Position numbers and translations under genes: made by a program. The notes beneath the pieces were generated by a model. It was not told the DNA's origin. It made no database searches and was given only the letters and a program-made list of their open reading frames with translations. From Paramecium octaurelia (lineage: Eukaryota > Ciliophora > Oligohymenophorea > Peniculida > Parameciidae), in assembly GCA_905182995.1 (NCBI GenBank), contig CAJJDP010000079.1, forward strand, positions 199,893 to 263,892: 64,000 nucleotides of DNA, given 5' to 3'. This document shows, one piece after another, positions 1 to 13,099 of the stretch (positions are counted from its first letter, which is position 1; every line of letters starts with the position of its first letter).

Positions 1-420
1 GTAGCATTGATTACAAGAGGAGATAGTCATGCATTAAAAAGAAAGCCTGATTAACCAGATTAAAAGGTACGATGCTTGAGATTTAATAGGAGAGTTACAG
101 AAGAAGCAGTAGAAGTCAAGAAAGATTAAATGATAGATAAAGTAATGAAAGGAATTCAAAGTTTAGGACAAGACCAAGACCAATTTAAAACCATTCTAAT
201 TTAAATTTCTCATCATAAAATGATAGAGAAAACAGAACTAAACAAGGAGCTATTAAAACAAGAGGAGGAAATAGAAAGTGATTCACATAGTTTATAGGAA
301 ATAATTATATAATTTGGGATATCTATAATTTGTGTTATGAAAATATTGTACTAAAATAAAATTAAATCATTATTGGGTAAGGATGTCGGAGTCACCTGCA
401 TCAATAATGGCTAAGCTTGA
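1..420 (+). CDS. Partial CDS, 3' end of an unknown protein
   Basis: Frame 1 is open from the left edge to the first TGA at 418-420 when TAA/TAG are read as Gln. The first ~95 codons look protein-like: charged, Lys/Gln/Asp-rich, with no recognisable domain. The last ~40 codons are less convincing and run antisense over the 3' end of eL30 (stop at 367-369), so the true end may lie earlier through an intron I could not place. The 5' end is outside the window. No function is assigned. Confidence 0.35.
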
Positions 421-757
421 ACATCTGTGTAATTTACCACAGGCGGTACCTATAATAAGATTAAATCACTCATGCCCATAAATTAAATCAAAGAAGAACA
501 AAGTCCCCTTCTAAACCCCCCGTACCTAAATCAACGTTGTTTCCTTAATATAACACAATGGTGATTTGAGCCAACATGGCATAATACTCAATTTGGGTCT
601 TTCTAATTGTGGGGCAATTGTTAGAAATAAACACTAATTTGGCTGTTCCATTTCTGATTGCCTTCAATGTTTGCTTATATCCCATGGTGATCTTTCCTGA
701 TCTGACAACCAATTAAAGTTTTTGATTCACACTCTCTTAAGCAACATTCTTCACCAT
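367..757 (-). CDS. RPL30: 60S ribosomal protein eL30
   Basis: A 104-residue cytosolic large-subunit ribosomal protein, essentially full length for the family. ATG is at 757-755 and TGA at 369-367. The translation starts MVKNVAQESVN and carries the family's [18 protein letters not shown] block, the NNCP motif and the C-terminal GTACGK...[10 protein letters not shown] block. A single intron at 450-525 interrupts the Gly codon of the GTACG motif; its ends are GTACGG and TTATAG. At 76 nt it is about three times longer than any other intron modelled here. The gene diverges from the CAP-domain gene, with 88 bp between start codons. Confidence 0.93.
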
Positions 758-845
758 TTTAAAATTAATTTAAAAATTTTAATATCATTTATATTTCTAT
801 ATCACTTTTTTCAATAATTTTTAGAAAGGCAAAACATTAATTTTT

Positions 846-2405
846 ATGAGCAAAATTTCTCAAGAGGCCTTTGAGTATCTAAATAAATTAAGGCAGAATC
901 CAAAATTAGCTATCCCTAAATTGCAAGAACATCTCAAACTCTTTAAAGAAAATATCTTATAAAAACCTGGAGAAATCCCACTCCAAACAAATGAAGGACC
1001 AAAAGTAGTCAATGGTATTTTTCGGATATATACTAGAATGCATTTCATTCTTGCAAAATCAGAAGCCACTTGGTCCTTTGACTTGGAGTAAAGGATTGGA
1101 ATGTGCAGCTAGAGATCATGTCAAAGATACAGGACCAAAAGGAGTCACAGGTCACACAGGTACTGATGGATCATCCATGAGTGACAGAATAGAAAGATAT
1201 GGAGAATGGGATGTTACTGTTGGCGAAAATATCAGTTATGGATAAACCACAGGTGAAGATGGTACTAATCCAATATTATTTTAGTTATCATTCAATTAAT
1301 TATTGATGATGGTGTTTCATCTAGAGGACACAGAAAAAATTGTTTTAAACCAGAATTTGGAGTTGTAGGCATATATGATGGAGAACATAAACAATACAAA
1401 ACTTAATGCGTTTTTGATTTTGCAGGATCATTTGAAGATAAACCAGGACTTGATGCCAGTGCTCCCTCTCAGAACGTTTCATAATAATAACCAGAACAAT
1501 AATAAAACAGATAACCAGATGCTCCTCCTGCCAAACCTTAAGTCAAAGACCCTGATGATAAAATAACTTCAGACGCCTTTGACTATTTAAATCAAGTCAG
1601 ATAAACTCCCACACTCCCTATTCCAAAACTATAAAATTTGATGAAACTTTTTAAAGGAAGTGTTCTTTATAAGCCTGGTGAAATACCTTTGCAAACTAAT
1701 GAAGGTATTAAAGTCATTCAAGGTACTTTTTTAATATTAATGAAATAGAATTAATCGGATTTTTATAAAAACAACAGCCTCTACATCCATTAACATATGA
1801 CAAAGGATTAGAATAAGCTTGTGCTGATCATGTCAAAGATACTGGACCAAAAGGTGTCTGTGGACACACAGGAACTGATGGATCATCACTCTCTGACAGA
1901 ATAGAAAGATATGGAGAATGGAATGGCAAAATTGGTGAAAATATTAGTTATGGATAAAAAACTGGAGAAGATGTTATCATATAACTATTGATTGATGATG
2001 GAGTTGGTTCAAGAGGACATAGAAAAAATTGTTTTGGTTAAGATTTCAATCTGGTTGGAATTGCTACAGGAGATCACAAAACATATTAAACTCAAAGTGT
2101 GTTTGATTTTGCCACTGAATTCACTCCATAAGGACAATAGCCTAAATAATCATCAAATAATTAAGGAAAGACAGTCGTGTTAGGTGGAAAAGGAGGCCAT
2201 GTTGGTGCCGCTCCTTAATAAGATGAAGAAGAAGAAGGTACTTTTTATTTATAATTCAGAATAATTACCTCCTGGATGTGTTTCTGTCAGTACATCATCT
2301 GCTGTGAGTATGAAAGGTGGATAAAAAGTTACAAAGATCACTAAGACTTATAAATTTAAGGATGGATCTACTAAGACGGCTATCTAGACTATCACAGGGG
2401 GATGA
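846..2405 (+). CDS. Tandem CAP/SCP-domain protein
   Basis: A 488-residue protein with two consecutive CAP (PR-1/CRISP/SCP) domains. Introns are at 1015-1036, 1262-1284, 1723-1748 and 2238-2259 (22-26 nt). Each half repeats the same plan: an N-terminal helix ([26 protein letters not shown]), then [12 protein letters not shown]-like text with [20 protein letters not shown], a VGENISYG or IGENISYG strand, and RGHRKNCF. These are CAP signature regions with conserved His and Glu residues. The halves are close in sequence, so an internal duplication is likely. The Gln/Pro-rich linker and a C-terminal beta-type tail ([12 protein letters not shown]) are unassigned. No clear N-terminal signal peptide is seen, which is unusual for this mostly secreted family. 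Confidence 0.85.
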
Positions 2406-2562
2406 AATTTAGCAAATATTTAACATTTCATATATTTTTGTTATGGTAATATACAAATTTAAATTATTATAATAAACTTCAAATTATTTTATACCTAATT
2501 AAACCCATAAAAATTATTACTATTTTAAGCCAGTTAATAAACAAATCAATTTAATATTAATT

Positions 2563-2664
2563 GGAACCCTTCGGGGTCATCCGTCAAATTGGAACGTAAC
2601 AGAGAAGATTAGCATGGCCCCTGCGTAAGGATGACACGCATTAAGCGAGATGGTAGCTCATTTT
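2563..2664 (+). ncRNA. U6: U6 spliceosomal snRNA
   Basis: The block contains the near-invariant U6 core: ACAGAGA at about 2600, then the AGCATGGCCCCTGCG segment that pairs with U4, and GGATGACACGC. The 5' end, GGAACCCTTCGGGG, folds as the expected 5' stem-loop. A run of nine Ts at 2661-2669 is the Pol III terminator. In the spliceosome this RNA forms the catalytic core. The gene stands alone in the space after the CAP gene. Exact ends are inferred from the stem and T run. Confidence 0.95.
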
Positions 2665-2669
2665 TTTTT
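2661..2669 (+). terminator. Pol III oligo-T terminator of U6
   Basis: Nine consecutive Ts directly follow the U6 sequence ending GGTAGCTCA. This is the standard RNA polymerase III stop signal. Confidence 0.85.
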
Positions 2670-2705
2670 GATTTTTCCTATTTTATATTAGACTTTTTAA
2701 TTTAA

Positions 2706-3440
2706 ATGGACATTCATAATTAGGTTTTATCTAATTCATAGAAAACAATAAATAGAATATAGAAATAGAGACAATATGTATTCGAATAATATTTAGCTAT
2801 AACAATTTTGTTTAAAAAGTTAATAGAAATCTTAGATGAATTTTATGTAGAATCAAAGTCATTTAAAATCTATTTATAATTTATAAGATATTTAAAAATC
2901 AATTGTTAAGTATTATTTTTCATTAATTAATAATTTAATCATTTATTATTAAAATCTTTACTTTTATAAAATGCAACCAACAATTTTTATAGATATTAAA
3001 TGATAACTCCAAATATTTTATATTTTATTTACACCTTGTAACAATAGATTTAATGAATTAAGAAAATACCTAAATTTCTATAAATGCTATTGAAATATGT
3101 GATTTTGATGTTTTAATCATATGTCACTTATATCATTACTTTAATCCAGCTTTTTAGAAATTACAAGCAAAATTAATTATTGTATGATAATAAATAAATA
3201 GATCTAAAGAGCTTTAAATAGTTTAAATTATCCAATGATGAGAAAATAATTATATGATTCATTATTAATATAATGTTAATAAATCAAGAATTTAAGAATT
3301 TGATATTTTAGGATTTGGTAGTTGTAGAAATGGTCTTCTTCATTTTATTAATAATAACTATTTTTGGTTTATATGTATTCTAATCGATTATTTATGGCCA
3401 ATCATTAAATATAAAATAAGTACTGCAACTATCCTAATTC
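2706..3440 (+). pseudogene. Possible decayed gene of unknown function
   Basis: This ~800-bp gap is long for so compact a genome. It holds three successive protein-like segments in different frames: about 117 codons from ATG 2706 to TGA ~3054, about 40 codons ending near 3190, and about 60 codons (containing EFDILGFGSC) ending near 3440. Hydrophobic stretches suggest a membrane protein. The frame breaks have no GTA...AG intron to explain them. It may be a relic or chance ORFs in AT-rich DNA. No family was recognised. Confidence 0.2.
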
Positions 3441-3482
3441 AAAAAAAAAAAAATTGATTAATAAAAATGTAAAAAAATAGAA

Positions 3483-3986
3483 ATGGAACAACTTCCAAAA
3501 GGTAAATAAAAAAGTAATTGTAGCTACTGTTTAACAGTTTATAAAGGCCTCCACGAATGGAGATATGAAATGCTCTAACGAATTTGTGACTTAAGTGATG
3601 TCAATGGCTAGGGAATATATATAATTAGTTTCTGATCAAGCAAATACAATTTGTTTAGAGCAAGGAAAGAAGACAATATCAGGGGAATTTTTCTATAAGG
3701 CTATTTCAAAATTGAAATTAGACAGTTAAATACCCCATCTAAAAGAAATAGAAGAAGAAATTAAGGAAGAAGTGAATGTACATATTAATTTTAATTTTAG
3801 GTAAAAAATCAAAATAGAGCAAGGTTTTAGGATGAGGAGCACTTGAAATAGTTAGAAGAATAATAGAAATAATTATACGAAAAAGCAAAATTGGAGAATA
3901 GTAAGAATATGATAGAGGACGAAGAACATGGCAAATCAAGAAAATTGAATATACAATTTGAATAAGATGATGAAGATTAACAATGA
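3483..3986 (+). CDS. NC2beta/Dr1-like histone-fold protein
   Basis: A 152-residue protein with introns at 3502-3523 and 3778-3800. Residues ~1-95 form an H2B/NF-YB-class histone fold. They start with LPKATVQQFIKAS, typical of the Dr1/DPB4 group, and continue through EYIQLVSDQANTIC and KKTISGEFFYKAISKL, which match the alpha-2 and alpha-3 helices of Dr1 best. The rest is an acidic, Gln-rich coiled tail ending DDEDQQ. Dr1 (with NC2alpha) binds TBP and represses Pol II initiation; related subunits serve Pol epsilon and CHRAC. The fold is clear, while the Dr1 choice over DPB4/CHRAC is an inference. Confidence 0.7.
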
Positions 3987-4895
3987 AATTAATCATTAAA
4001 ATAATAGTATAGATTCTATAAATTACTCAAACCACATTTTAACAAAAGCACTTACAGCATTTGAAGACAGATTGTCTTCATTTATATTTCTATCATAAGT
4101 GACATTTTTCTATTTTTATTTAAAGAGAATTCAAAGTTAATTAAGCGTTGTAATTGGTTATCTTGATTTTTAACTGCCAATTCTAAGAAAATATGTTTTT
4201 ATTTAATAAGTTGTTTTATATATTCTTAGTGTTATTTTGCTATTATTATTAAAACATTGAAATAATTATTTTTATAAGAATGGTGATTCAAAGTGATATC
4301 TTATTTCAATTTATTTAATTCCAATATTGATTACTGTTAATAATAAAAGGAGATGATTGGATCTTAATTATTTTTCATTATTTTTATGCAAGAATTATTT
4401 TTTCATTTATTTATTTCGTGTTGAATGTAGAACTTTCTTTAACTTATTTAGATATTAAGAGATTACACAAATTTTCATTGATGAATGACAGTTACTATTA
4501 ATTGATAACAAAGAATGAATTAATTAAAAAAATATGATTTTCAAAATGTTAGAATATTCAACACAAGACATCTTTCATAAATGGATTTAATTTTCAATGA
4601 ACTAATTGGATCTGATGGGAATTTATTAATGAGCTAATAATATGATATATAATTTTAATTTTTCCTCTATATAGATGGAAAAATTAGAAAATAGAATTAA
4701 TAAGTATATTTAAGGTATAAAACTTTAAGTATTGGCATGGAATAACTTCATTTGAAGTTATACTTAAATAACTATTTAGATTATTTTTGAATTAGAGCAA
4801 TTGGAGATTTTGAAAATGATTAATTTTGAAATTCAATTACCTTAATTTAAGTTATATAAGTTCTGATAAAATCAATTATGATAAACAAAAAATCA
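3987..4895. other. AT-rich intergenic stretch between convergent genes
   Basis: About 900 bp separates the NC2beta stop from the adaptin stop. The only item is a 69-codon open frame at 4581-4790 (+), starting MDLIFNELIGSDG. It has no family resemblance and is within chance expectation. No RNA gene or repeat was seen. Confidence 0.5.
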
Positions 4896-5430
4896 TCACT
4901 CATCTTTAGCCTTGTCTAAAACATGGATTGGGGCTGATATAATATAGGAATCGAATACCTAATATTTAGGTCTTATTAGTTTCCACAATTTGACCATTCA
5001 TCACCATTTCTTCTAAGATGTAATGAGCTTTTTCAATATTAAACATTATCTATAATAAATAATTGGATTACATCTAATTCGCAAACATTTTCAAAGTATT
5101 TGTCCAGGGTTTCAACTAAATTATGAATAAATTCTAAATAGGCCATTTCATTCTTCATTATTATGATATAGAATTACTTCCTCTTCTAAATCCATTCCAA
5201 TAATAAAATACAGAGATGCATATCTTCTGTAAATAATCTACATTATGAGATAGATAAATTACCTTGTACCCTCTATGTTCAAGAAAACTACATTGTGTTT
5301 CATTTCTTGAGAGACACTTACGAATCAATTCTCCTTCGAGTGTCATTCTTTCTTTGACACTGAGAAATTGAAAATATTATGCTAATCTTGTTTGTCCTTG
5401 TTTGTTAACCATTAGAATGAAGTTGATCAT
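4896..5430 (-). CDS. AP complex sigma (small) adaptin
   Basis: A 145-residue clathrin-adaptor small subunit. Introns are at 4934-4958, 5050-5071, 5153-5177 and 5238-5262. It has the longin-fold hallmarks: start MINFILMVNKQGQTRLAQYF, then [63 protein letters not shown] and EKAHYILEEMVMNGQIVETNK. Length equals the family norm. Adaptor sigma subunits stabilise the heterotetramer that selects cargo into coated vesicles at the TGN, endosomes or plasma membrane. MVNKQGQTRLAQYF resembles AP-4 more than AP-1/2, but I cannot settle the complex. Its start is 25 bp from the start of the divergent kinase gene. Confidence 0.92.
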
Positions 5431-5455
5431 GCTTATAAAAATTATTATTAAATAA

Positions 5456-6570
<1,115 letters not shown>

Positions 6571-6730
6571 CTAAAAGGTTAAATTATTATATATAAATAT
6601 TTATATTTAACTTCTAATATTATTTAATAATAACTGCCATTGCACAGCCATAATCGAGTGATAGATATTGGAAAATGAATTCAAAAAAAAACCGAATAAA
6701 TGTTTTGAATAACTTGATTAGTTATATTAA

Positions 6731-7817
6731 TCATCTTCCAGACCATGAGGCGACTTATTTCTTGAACATGATGATGACTTATTCTAAGATGGCGTTTTCT
6801 TCATCTCTCTTAGCTTTAGCTTCAGCATAGTCAGCTCTTTTGGATTCTAAATCGGCTTAAGCTTAGTCAAGGGCATCTTGGGACTCTTATAAGATGATCT
6901 TAGATTTGGCTTATTAGGCTAAGGCTGCTTAGATTTACTAAGGTTGATGTAAATGAATAATACAGTAGCTAATCTATCAGCAAAGACTTATTTTCTTTCG
7001 TATTCAACTTTGAGGTTAGCGATTTCAGCTTCACTCAATGAAACCCAACCGGCCAATTCCCATGAGGCATTGATTTCATTGACTTCAAGAGCTTCAAGAG
7101 AAGCTTGAAGGTTGGCTTCAAGTGATTCAAGGACTGCAAGGACTCTTTCAGCAAGTGTAGCACCTCTGCTGACTCCATCTTCTTATTTGATTTAAGCCAA
7201 ACTCAAGAAGGTCTTGATTTCTTAATCATTGAAGAGATTGCTGTAGGCCTTGAGTTTTTGAGCAACACTAGTTGTTTTTTCTTGGACCAATTCAAATGAA
7301 TCTCCATTAATGATGTAACCGGCAACATCTTATTTGAGAACTCTGACAACTTCAAGAGCTTCTCTGTTTTGTTTGATTGATCTAACGAAGAGTTGATTAC
7401 TAAGACATTATTCATCAAGGAGGACATTGATTTTTCTGGTAATTTCATCTTATCTTTATTCATTCCAAGCAAGATAATTCTTGGTGTCTTGGAGTTCTTA
7501 TTCGAAAAGGACTCTATTTTCAACTGATTATTAGAAAAGCTTTTAGTTTAGTGACTTGATCTTAGTGAATTACTCGATTGTTCTATGATTAAGTAAGATA
7601 ATTACTATGCACCAACCCATTCGTCTGTTTCATTCTTTTAGTCGGCAGCAAATTAGGCATCTTTGTTGGATTGGACAAGATCATTCAATAAACCAAAGAC
7701 AGTGTCAATGGCATCCATGGCTTTTGTACCAGTTTGGAGTAGAGCCATAATTTAATCATGAGTGGATGTTGCAGATGCAATGCTTATCAACAAGAGAATT
7801 GCAAGTGTGGCTTTCAT
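6731..7817 (-). CDS. Trichocyst matrix protein (TMP family)
   Basis: A 345-residue secreted protein with introns at 6938-6963 and 7583-7605. It begins with a signal peptide (MKATLAILLLISIASAT). The rest is almost wholly heptad-type coiled coil rich in Glu, Gln, Leu and Ala. The C-terminal block (ILEQVIIMFKKQVASW) is the conserved ending of Paramecium trichocyst matrix proteins. TMPs are proteolytically matured and packed as a crystalline core in trichocysts, the secretory organelles discharged on stimulation. A second repeat-like block, ending before the AEAKAKRDEENA stretch, fits the two-product precursor plan. The gene diverges from the carboxypeptidase gene with 64 bp between starts. Confidence 0.85.
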
Positions 7818-7881
7818 TTATTAATATTTATTGAGTTCGCCAGACGATTCTCAATTTATTTAATTCTCAAAAACGGGTAAA

Positions 7882-9933
7882 ATGGATGATGAGGGATTCG
7901 AATCTGCTTTTATTGAAACCTTAATAACTTAATAAGATAAGTAACCTACATTCATAATCACATCTCTTCCCACTCCCAATCCCATTGTATACTAAGCAGA
8001 CAATCGAGGAGTGACAAATGACATAAAAGATATCGAAAAATCATATAAGTGCATTTATAAGAAATAATATGGATCAAAAGTGAGTAATCATCATTTTAAA
8101 TAATTAAATCTCAAAGATATACAAACCCCTACCATCACTTAAACCCAACAGTTACCATTATTTGATTCCAATTTCACATCTGCAAATTTGGCAGCAGTTT
8201 ATCAAGTGGATAAATTCGAATATGATTTACTTCTCCAAGAAGACATCAACGCTACCAGCTATTCCTAATGGTTTTACTTTAGAGTAACCAATCCCAACGA
8301 GTACAAATGCAGAATAAACATCATTAATATGGTAACTTATAATATTAAACAATAGAGCAAATATTATTTGCAGTTCCAAAATGGTTTCGGAGTGTACATC
8401 AAGTACGATTCTCATTGGGAAATATTAAAGTCTCAAGTATTAATCTAATAATCCTAATATGTCAAATCCAATTTCTGCAAAACCACCTCGACTAAATTAT
8501 ACACTCTCTCCTTTTGGATAAATAAATCCTCGAAGTCCTTTGAAATAGCCCTTGGAATCCCTTATACTCATCTTGATCTAGATAAATACTTACTTAAGTT
8601 TTAATCAGAAATCCTAGCCACTACTATAACAGGATTGCCTGTAAGAATGGTTCAATTCGGATCCAAAAGAAGTGATGTTATTTTAGTGATTGCTCGTTAA
8701 CATCCTGGAGAAACTGTATCCTCTCATGTTTGTTAAGGTTTTCTTGAAGCACTTTCAAATGACAAAACACTCCAATTGTTTTATAATATCATTGTTATTC
8801 CTATGGTCAATCCAGATGGAGTCAAATAGGGTAATTTTAGATGCGATTTAAGTGGGAAGGATTTGAATAGAGTCTGGCAAAATCCTAGATTAAAATACCA
8901 TCAATAAATAATTTAGATCAGAAATCTAATCGACAAAATATTGGGTGAAGGGAGGGACATCAAAACATTTATTGATTTGCATGGTCATTCCAGAAAACTT
9001 GGAACTTTTATGTATGCATGTAGGAACTCTGATGATCCTATTGAGTGCAGAATTCTTCCCAAGATCATGGCAGAGAATTCTAAATATTTCGATTTTAATT
9101 CATGTACTTTTAATCTGAAATCCTATAAATTAAAAACAGCAAGAGCTTTTGTGTATAATTAAATGTAAAAGCATAATCCTAACTGTTTTCATAATATTGT
9201 CACGCTTGAAACATCATTTTTCGGTTATAAATATGATAACAAATTAATCTAATATTCTCAAAATGATTTATTATAAATTGGTATGGATTTGCATTAATCA
9301 TTAAAAATCTATCATATGTAATTGGAAGAAAAAACAAGGATACTATAAGATCTTGAATTGAATAAATAGTACTATTAAAAAATGGATGAAAATTAAGTCT
9401 CGGATGATAGTGACTCAGAACCTGAAATTGGAATTGTTCCTGATGAAAATATTCAATAATAAACCATTCTAGTTAAGAAATCTACTAAATTGCTTGGTGA
9501 TATCCCTAAGACAAGTGCATTGAAAAAAAGAACATTAAAGAAAACAGCAACTAATCCCTCTTTAGTTGGATAAAGTGATAAGAATCAAAGATTTAATAAA
9601 TTAACAAGGGATAGTAAATCTTAAAAGGATATAAATCAAACTCTCTAAATATAATAAACGATATCCCCAAATATTCATAACTTTTATAAAATCAACAGAA
9701 ATCTTTCATCTCATAATACAGATCATGTTCACATGCATTCAAACAGTGGTGACCCATATGAAAGTGTCCAATCTTGTAGATTATTAAGATAAAGCACAAC
9801 AAGAACACCTTAAGAGTTCAAACTTAAATCAGAATAAAGAGGATAATTTCATAGTCCTAATGATAAACTCATAGTTTTCGAATAAAATTTGAAAATAAAA
9901 AGAAAGAACACATAAAAAATTAAATTATTTTGA
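7882..9933 (+). CDS. Cytosolic carboxypeptidase, M14 family (CCP/AGBL)
   Basis: A 683-residue intronless gene. The N-terminal beta-sandwich domain of the CCP subfamily is present (SQWFYFRVTN, residues ~125-135). The M14 zinc site is intact: HPGET with His274 and Glu277, NPDGV from Asn310, a DLNRVW segment, His367 in DLHGHS, and the catalytic-region Glu443 in ETSFFGY. The C-terminal ~200 residues are low-complexity and basic. CCPs remove glutamate residues from tubulin tails or trim C-termini, so a role on axonemal or cortical microtubules is likely in this heavily ciliated cell. Confidence 0.93.
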
Positions 9934-10023
9934 GTATATATGTTTATTTTCTACAAATTCACATCTATGTCATATTTTCAATAAAATTTATTGTATTATT
10001 TGTAATTATTATTATTATATTTT

Positions 10024-11775
10024 ATGGACTCGAAATCCCCGATATCTGTATATTTCTCTAATAATAATTAGGCAAGTGTAATTTCATTTAGAAATGATCC
10101 AAATGATGATGCTATCTACTATATGATACAAGTCAAAAATAAAACAAGTGACGTATGGTAATTAGAAAAAAGGTATTTGCGAAATCTAAATAAGATTTTC
10201 TCAGTTTGAAGACTTAGCCAAAAAATTAAAAGTTCTCTTTGGGGAGCAATTGCCATCACTTCCCAAAAAGAAATATGTAACATTTTTAGTAGGTAAAACA
10301 CCTGAGGACATAGAAAAAAGAAAGGCAGGTTTAGATGAATTCATTCAAGTAAGAATACAATTGAAATAATTAGAATTTAGCCAGCAGACCTGAAGTAGTT
10401 GCATCAGAACCACTAAAACAATTCTTGGAAATCGAAAAGAATGCAAAGGAAATCATAGTGAATCCTCCTAAACAAATATTCGAGTTCAAAGGATTTTTGC
10501 ATGGAATCAGAGATTTTACTATTAGTTCAGAACAAGGATTGATGTTTGTTATCACATCAGATTGTTCAGTGATAAACAGATTGGATGCCTATCTAACAAA
10601 CATGAAAGCTCCTTGGGAATCTGAAAAGGGAGATCAAGCATTAATACCTGTAGGATGCGTTGAATGTTGGTTGTAACAAGAGAGTGGAGAATTTTCAAGA
10701 TTATGGGTTAAGATGTACAATTCCTAAGCCATAACATGTTATTGGGATGCAGCTGCTTCTGTATTGCTTGTGGGATTAGATAGTGGATCGATCAATTATT
10801 TGTATGTACCAGAGAAAGAAGGATTTAAGAAATTTACAGAGAGTTTGGAAATTGAGTAACATACAGACAGAGTCATGGGATTGTATTATGATAATAAGAG
10901 AAAATATTTACATTCCATATCCAAAGATAGAAAATACAGAGTCTTAAATCTTAGAAAAGGGGAATTAGTAGCAGGTTATATTTAATCTTAATTATAATTT
11001 AGATATCGAACCTGATTAATATGAATTAACTTGTCTATTAGGAAGTGAAGAAAGGAAGAAAACATTTGTAGGAGATAGACATGGAGAAATATTTATTTAT
11101 GATATTATGAAAGTATATTATTTATATTAATAAATTTAGAAACGACCAAAATTGATAATTAAAATTCCAACCAATTAATTGTTTATAAGAGGATTTTTCA
11201 TAGATAATTAAAGGAATTATTTATTCTCAATTAGTCATGAAAATGGAGTCATTTTAATAGTAGATATATAATTACCTGGAAGAGAGTAATATTCTAAGGA
11301 AGTGGCTTAATTAAATGGAAAGTCAAAAAGCAGGGAAATTGGATGGTCAGCAAAAAGAGGTGAAATCTATGTTGGTAATATAGATGGCACTGTTACCATT
11401 TGGGATGCTCGAAAATCACAATAATTATGTAATATCATCAATGATTACTTAGATGTACTTAAAGCTCATGATTCTGATATTACAAAATTGCAATGGCTAG
11501 ATGCTGATTAAACACTGTTGACAGCTGCTAAAGATAAAGTTATCAAGGTTTGGTCTATGCCATAACATTGGAGAGATCCAAAAATTGTAGAAAAGGAATT
11601 AGAATAGGATTAATAATAAGCTAAATAATAAAATGTTGAGTAATAGTATAAGAAGGCATAATAACTATTTGATTAAGGAACTTAAGATGACGATGAGGAT
11701 GATATGGCAGTTTGGCATAAGGATTAACAAAGACATTCAGACACCAAATATGAAGATATTGTTGAATTAAAATGA
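10024..11775 (+). CDS. PX domain-WD40 repeat protein
   Basis: A 549-residue protein with introns at 10173-10194, 10349-10373, 10975-11002 and 11113-11139. Residues ~1-110 look like a PX phosphoinositide-binding domain: an ISVYFSN strand, then RFSQFEDLAKKLKVLFGEQLPSLPKK, which holds the PX Pro-rich turn. The remainder is a WD40 propeller with several Trp-Asp-type strands, including GNIDGTVTIWDARKS and TAAKDKVIKVWSMP. A Gln/Asp-rich tail follows. The plan resembles WDR/WDFY-type endosomal adaptors. Endosomal targeting through PI3P is an inference from the PX domain. Confidence 0.72.
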
Positions 11776-12125
11776 GTATTATTTAAGTTTATTGCTCTCC
11801 AAATGTTATAAATATATGTAGAATATTAGAATAATTATATTATCTTAAGCTGTTTGATTTAGTTAATATTAACATAATGCAAAATCTAAGGTAATATTGT
11901 GGAAATTATCTTAAAATTTCAACAACATCCATTTTTTTATAAATTGGATACTACCTATGTTGATAATCAGTTTTATAATGAATTGTTTTTTAATTAGTTA
12001 TTTGCATATTCCCAAGAATGGGAATGCACTAAGATATTAATTAATCAATCAATGACCTCAATATAATAATTCTAATGATAATTATATCTGATTTTGTACT
12101 TAACTATTTATAAAACATTTATTTA
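11776..12125. other. Intergenic stretch with a small hairpin
   Basis: No coding frame is convincing. At about 12005-12028 there is an inverted repeat, TTCCCA-AGAA-TGGGAA, extended by GCA/TGC flanks after a 2-nt bulge. It does not resemble a tRNA, snRNA or Sm-class gene and is not followed by a T run. Confidence 0.4.
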
Positions 12126-13013
12126 ATGCGTCTTAGTTATATAAGCAGACTATAAAGTTAAGGAGTTGAAGTTTATAAACCGTAAGAAGGAGAATACGTA
12201 ATTCCTAATAGAGTAAGATCAATTCTTTAGAGTAAATTTTATAAGAGACCCAAATCAGCGCTTAAGGGTGTAAAATAACTAACTTAAAAATCTGAGAGTT
12301 TTTGGGTCTCACCTTTAAAAAACAAAGATGCCCCAGAAGTTATTCATAGAAATAAGTCTCAACCGAAAAAGAATTTTTACGTCATATCTGTTAATGAAAT
12401 CACAAAAAAAAAGAGAAATAGTTCAATCACTCCAAGCAAGTTAAAAATCAATCATCAGATTGATACATCCTAGGAATAAATTGAAAAGAATATCATTTAA
12501 GGAATATCTAAATCATTAACCAATAAATATTCAACTCCAAAATGCAGAGTGTTTACAGAGCCCGAATAATTCGATAATAATAACGATTCTTTTTTAGATG
12601 TCTTATAATATAAAACTGGAATTTAGATTTTAAAGGAATCTTTATTAAGTATTTACTAAACGTTGCCATTTGAATTAAATATTACTTAATAAAGAGAATT
12701 AGTTAGAAGAATAGTACTTGAAGAGACTCATCTAATTGAAAAAAAAAATTAATAAACACAAGAATGGGTTAATAAAATGAGTCCTATTTTAAAGAAACAA
12801 TTAATGGAAGATAAAACCTTTTGGTATCCATCAACAAAATTAAATAATAATATTATAAAAAAGTAAATATTGTCTTTATTAAAGAGATATAAATTAAATT
12901 TTTGGGATTGGAAGTTCAAGATTACTCTAGCCTGGAGAGGAAGCATCAATTATAGAGTTAATGATTCAAATCTTAGAATCCAATTAAAACATTCTAAAAA
13001 TCCTAAAATCTGA
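12126..13013 (+). CDS. Hypothetical protein, basic and Gln/Ser-rich
   Basis: A 295-residue intronless frame from ATG 12126 to TGA 13011-13013. The first ~200 residues are basic and low-complexity (Lys, Ser, Gln), probably disordered. The C-terminal ~80 residues look folded and contain TFWYPSTKL and LNFWDWKFKITLAWRGS. No family was recognised. It follows the PX-WD40 gene in the same direction after 350 bp and precedes a decayed kinase. Confidence 0.6.
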
Positions 13014-13099
13014 TATCTAAGGTAATTGCTCATAATAAACTAATAGATATATGCAAGTAGATATTATAATTTTAATAATTGGAATATATTCAATAGTAT

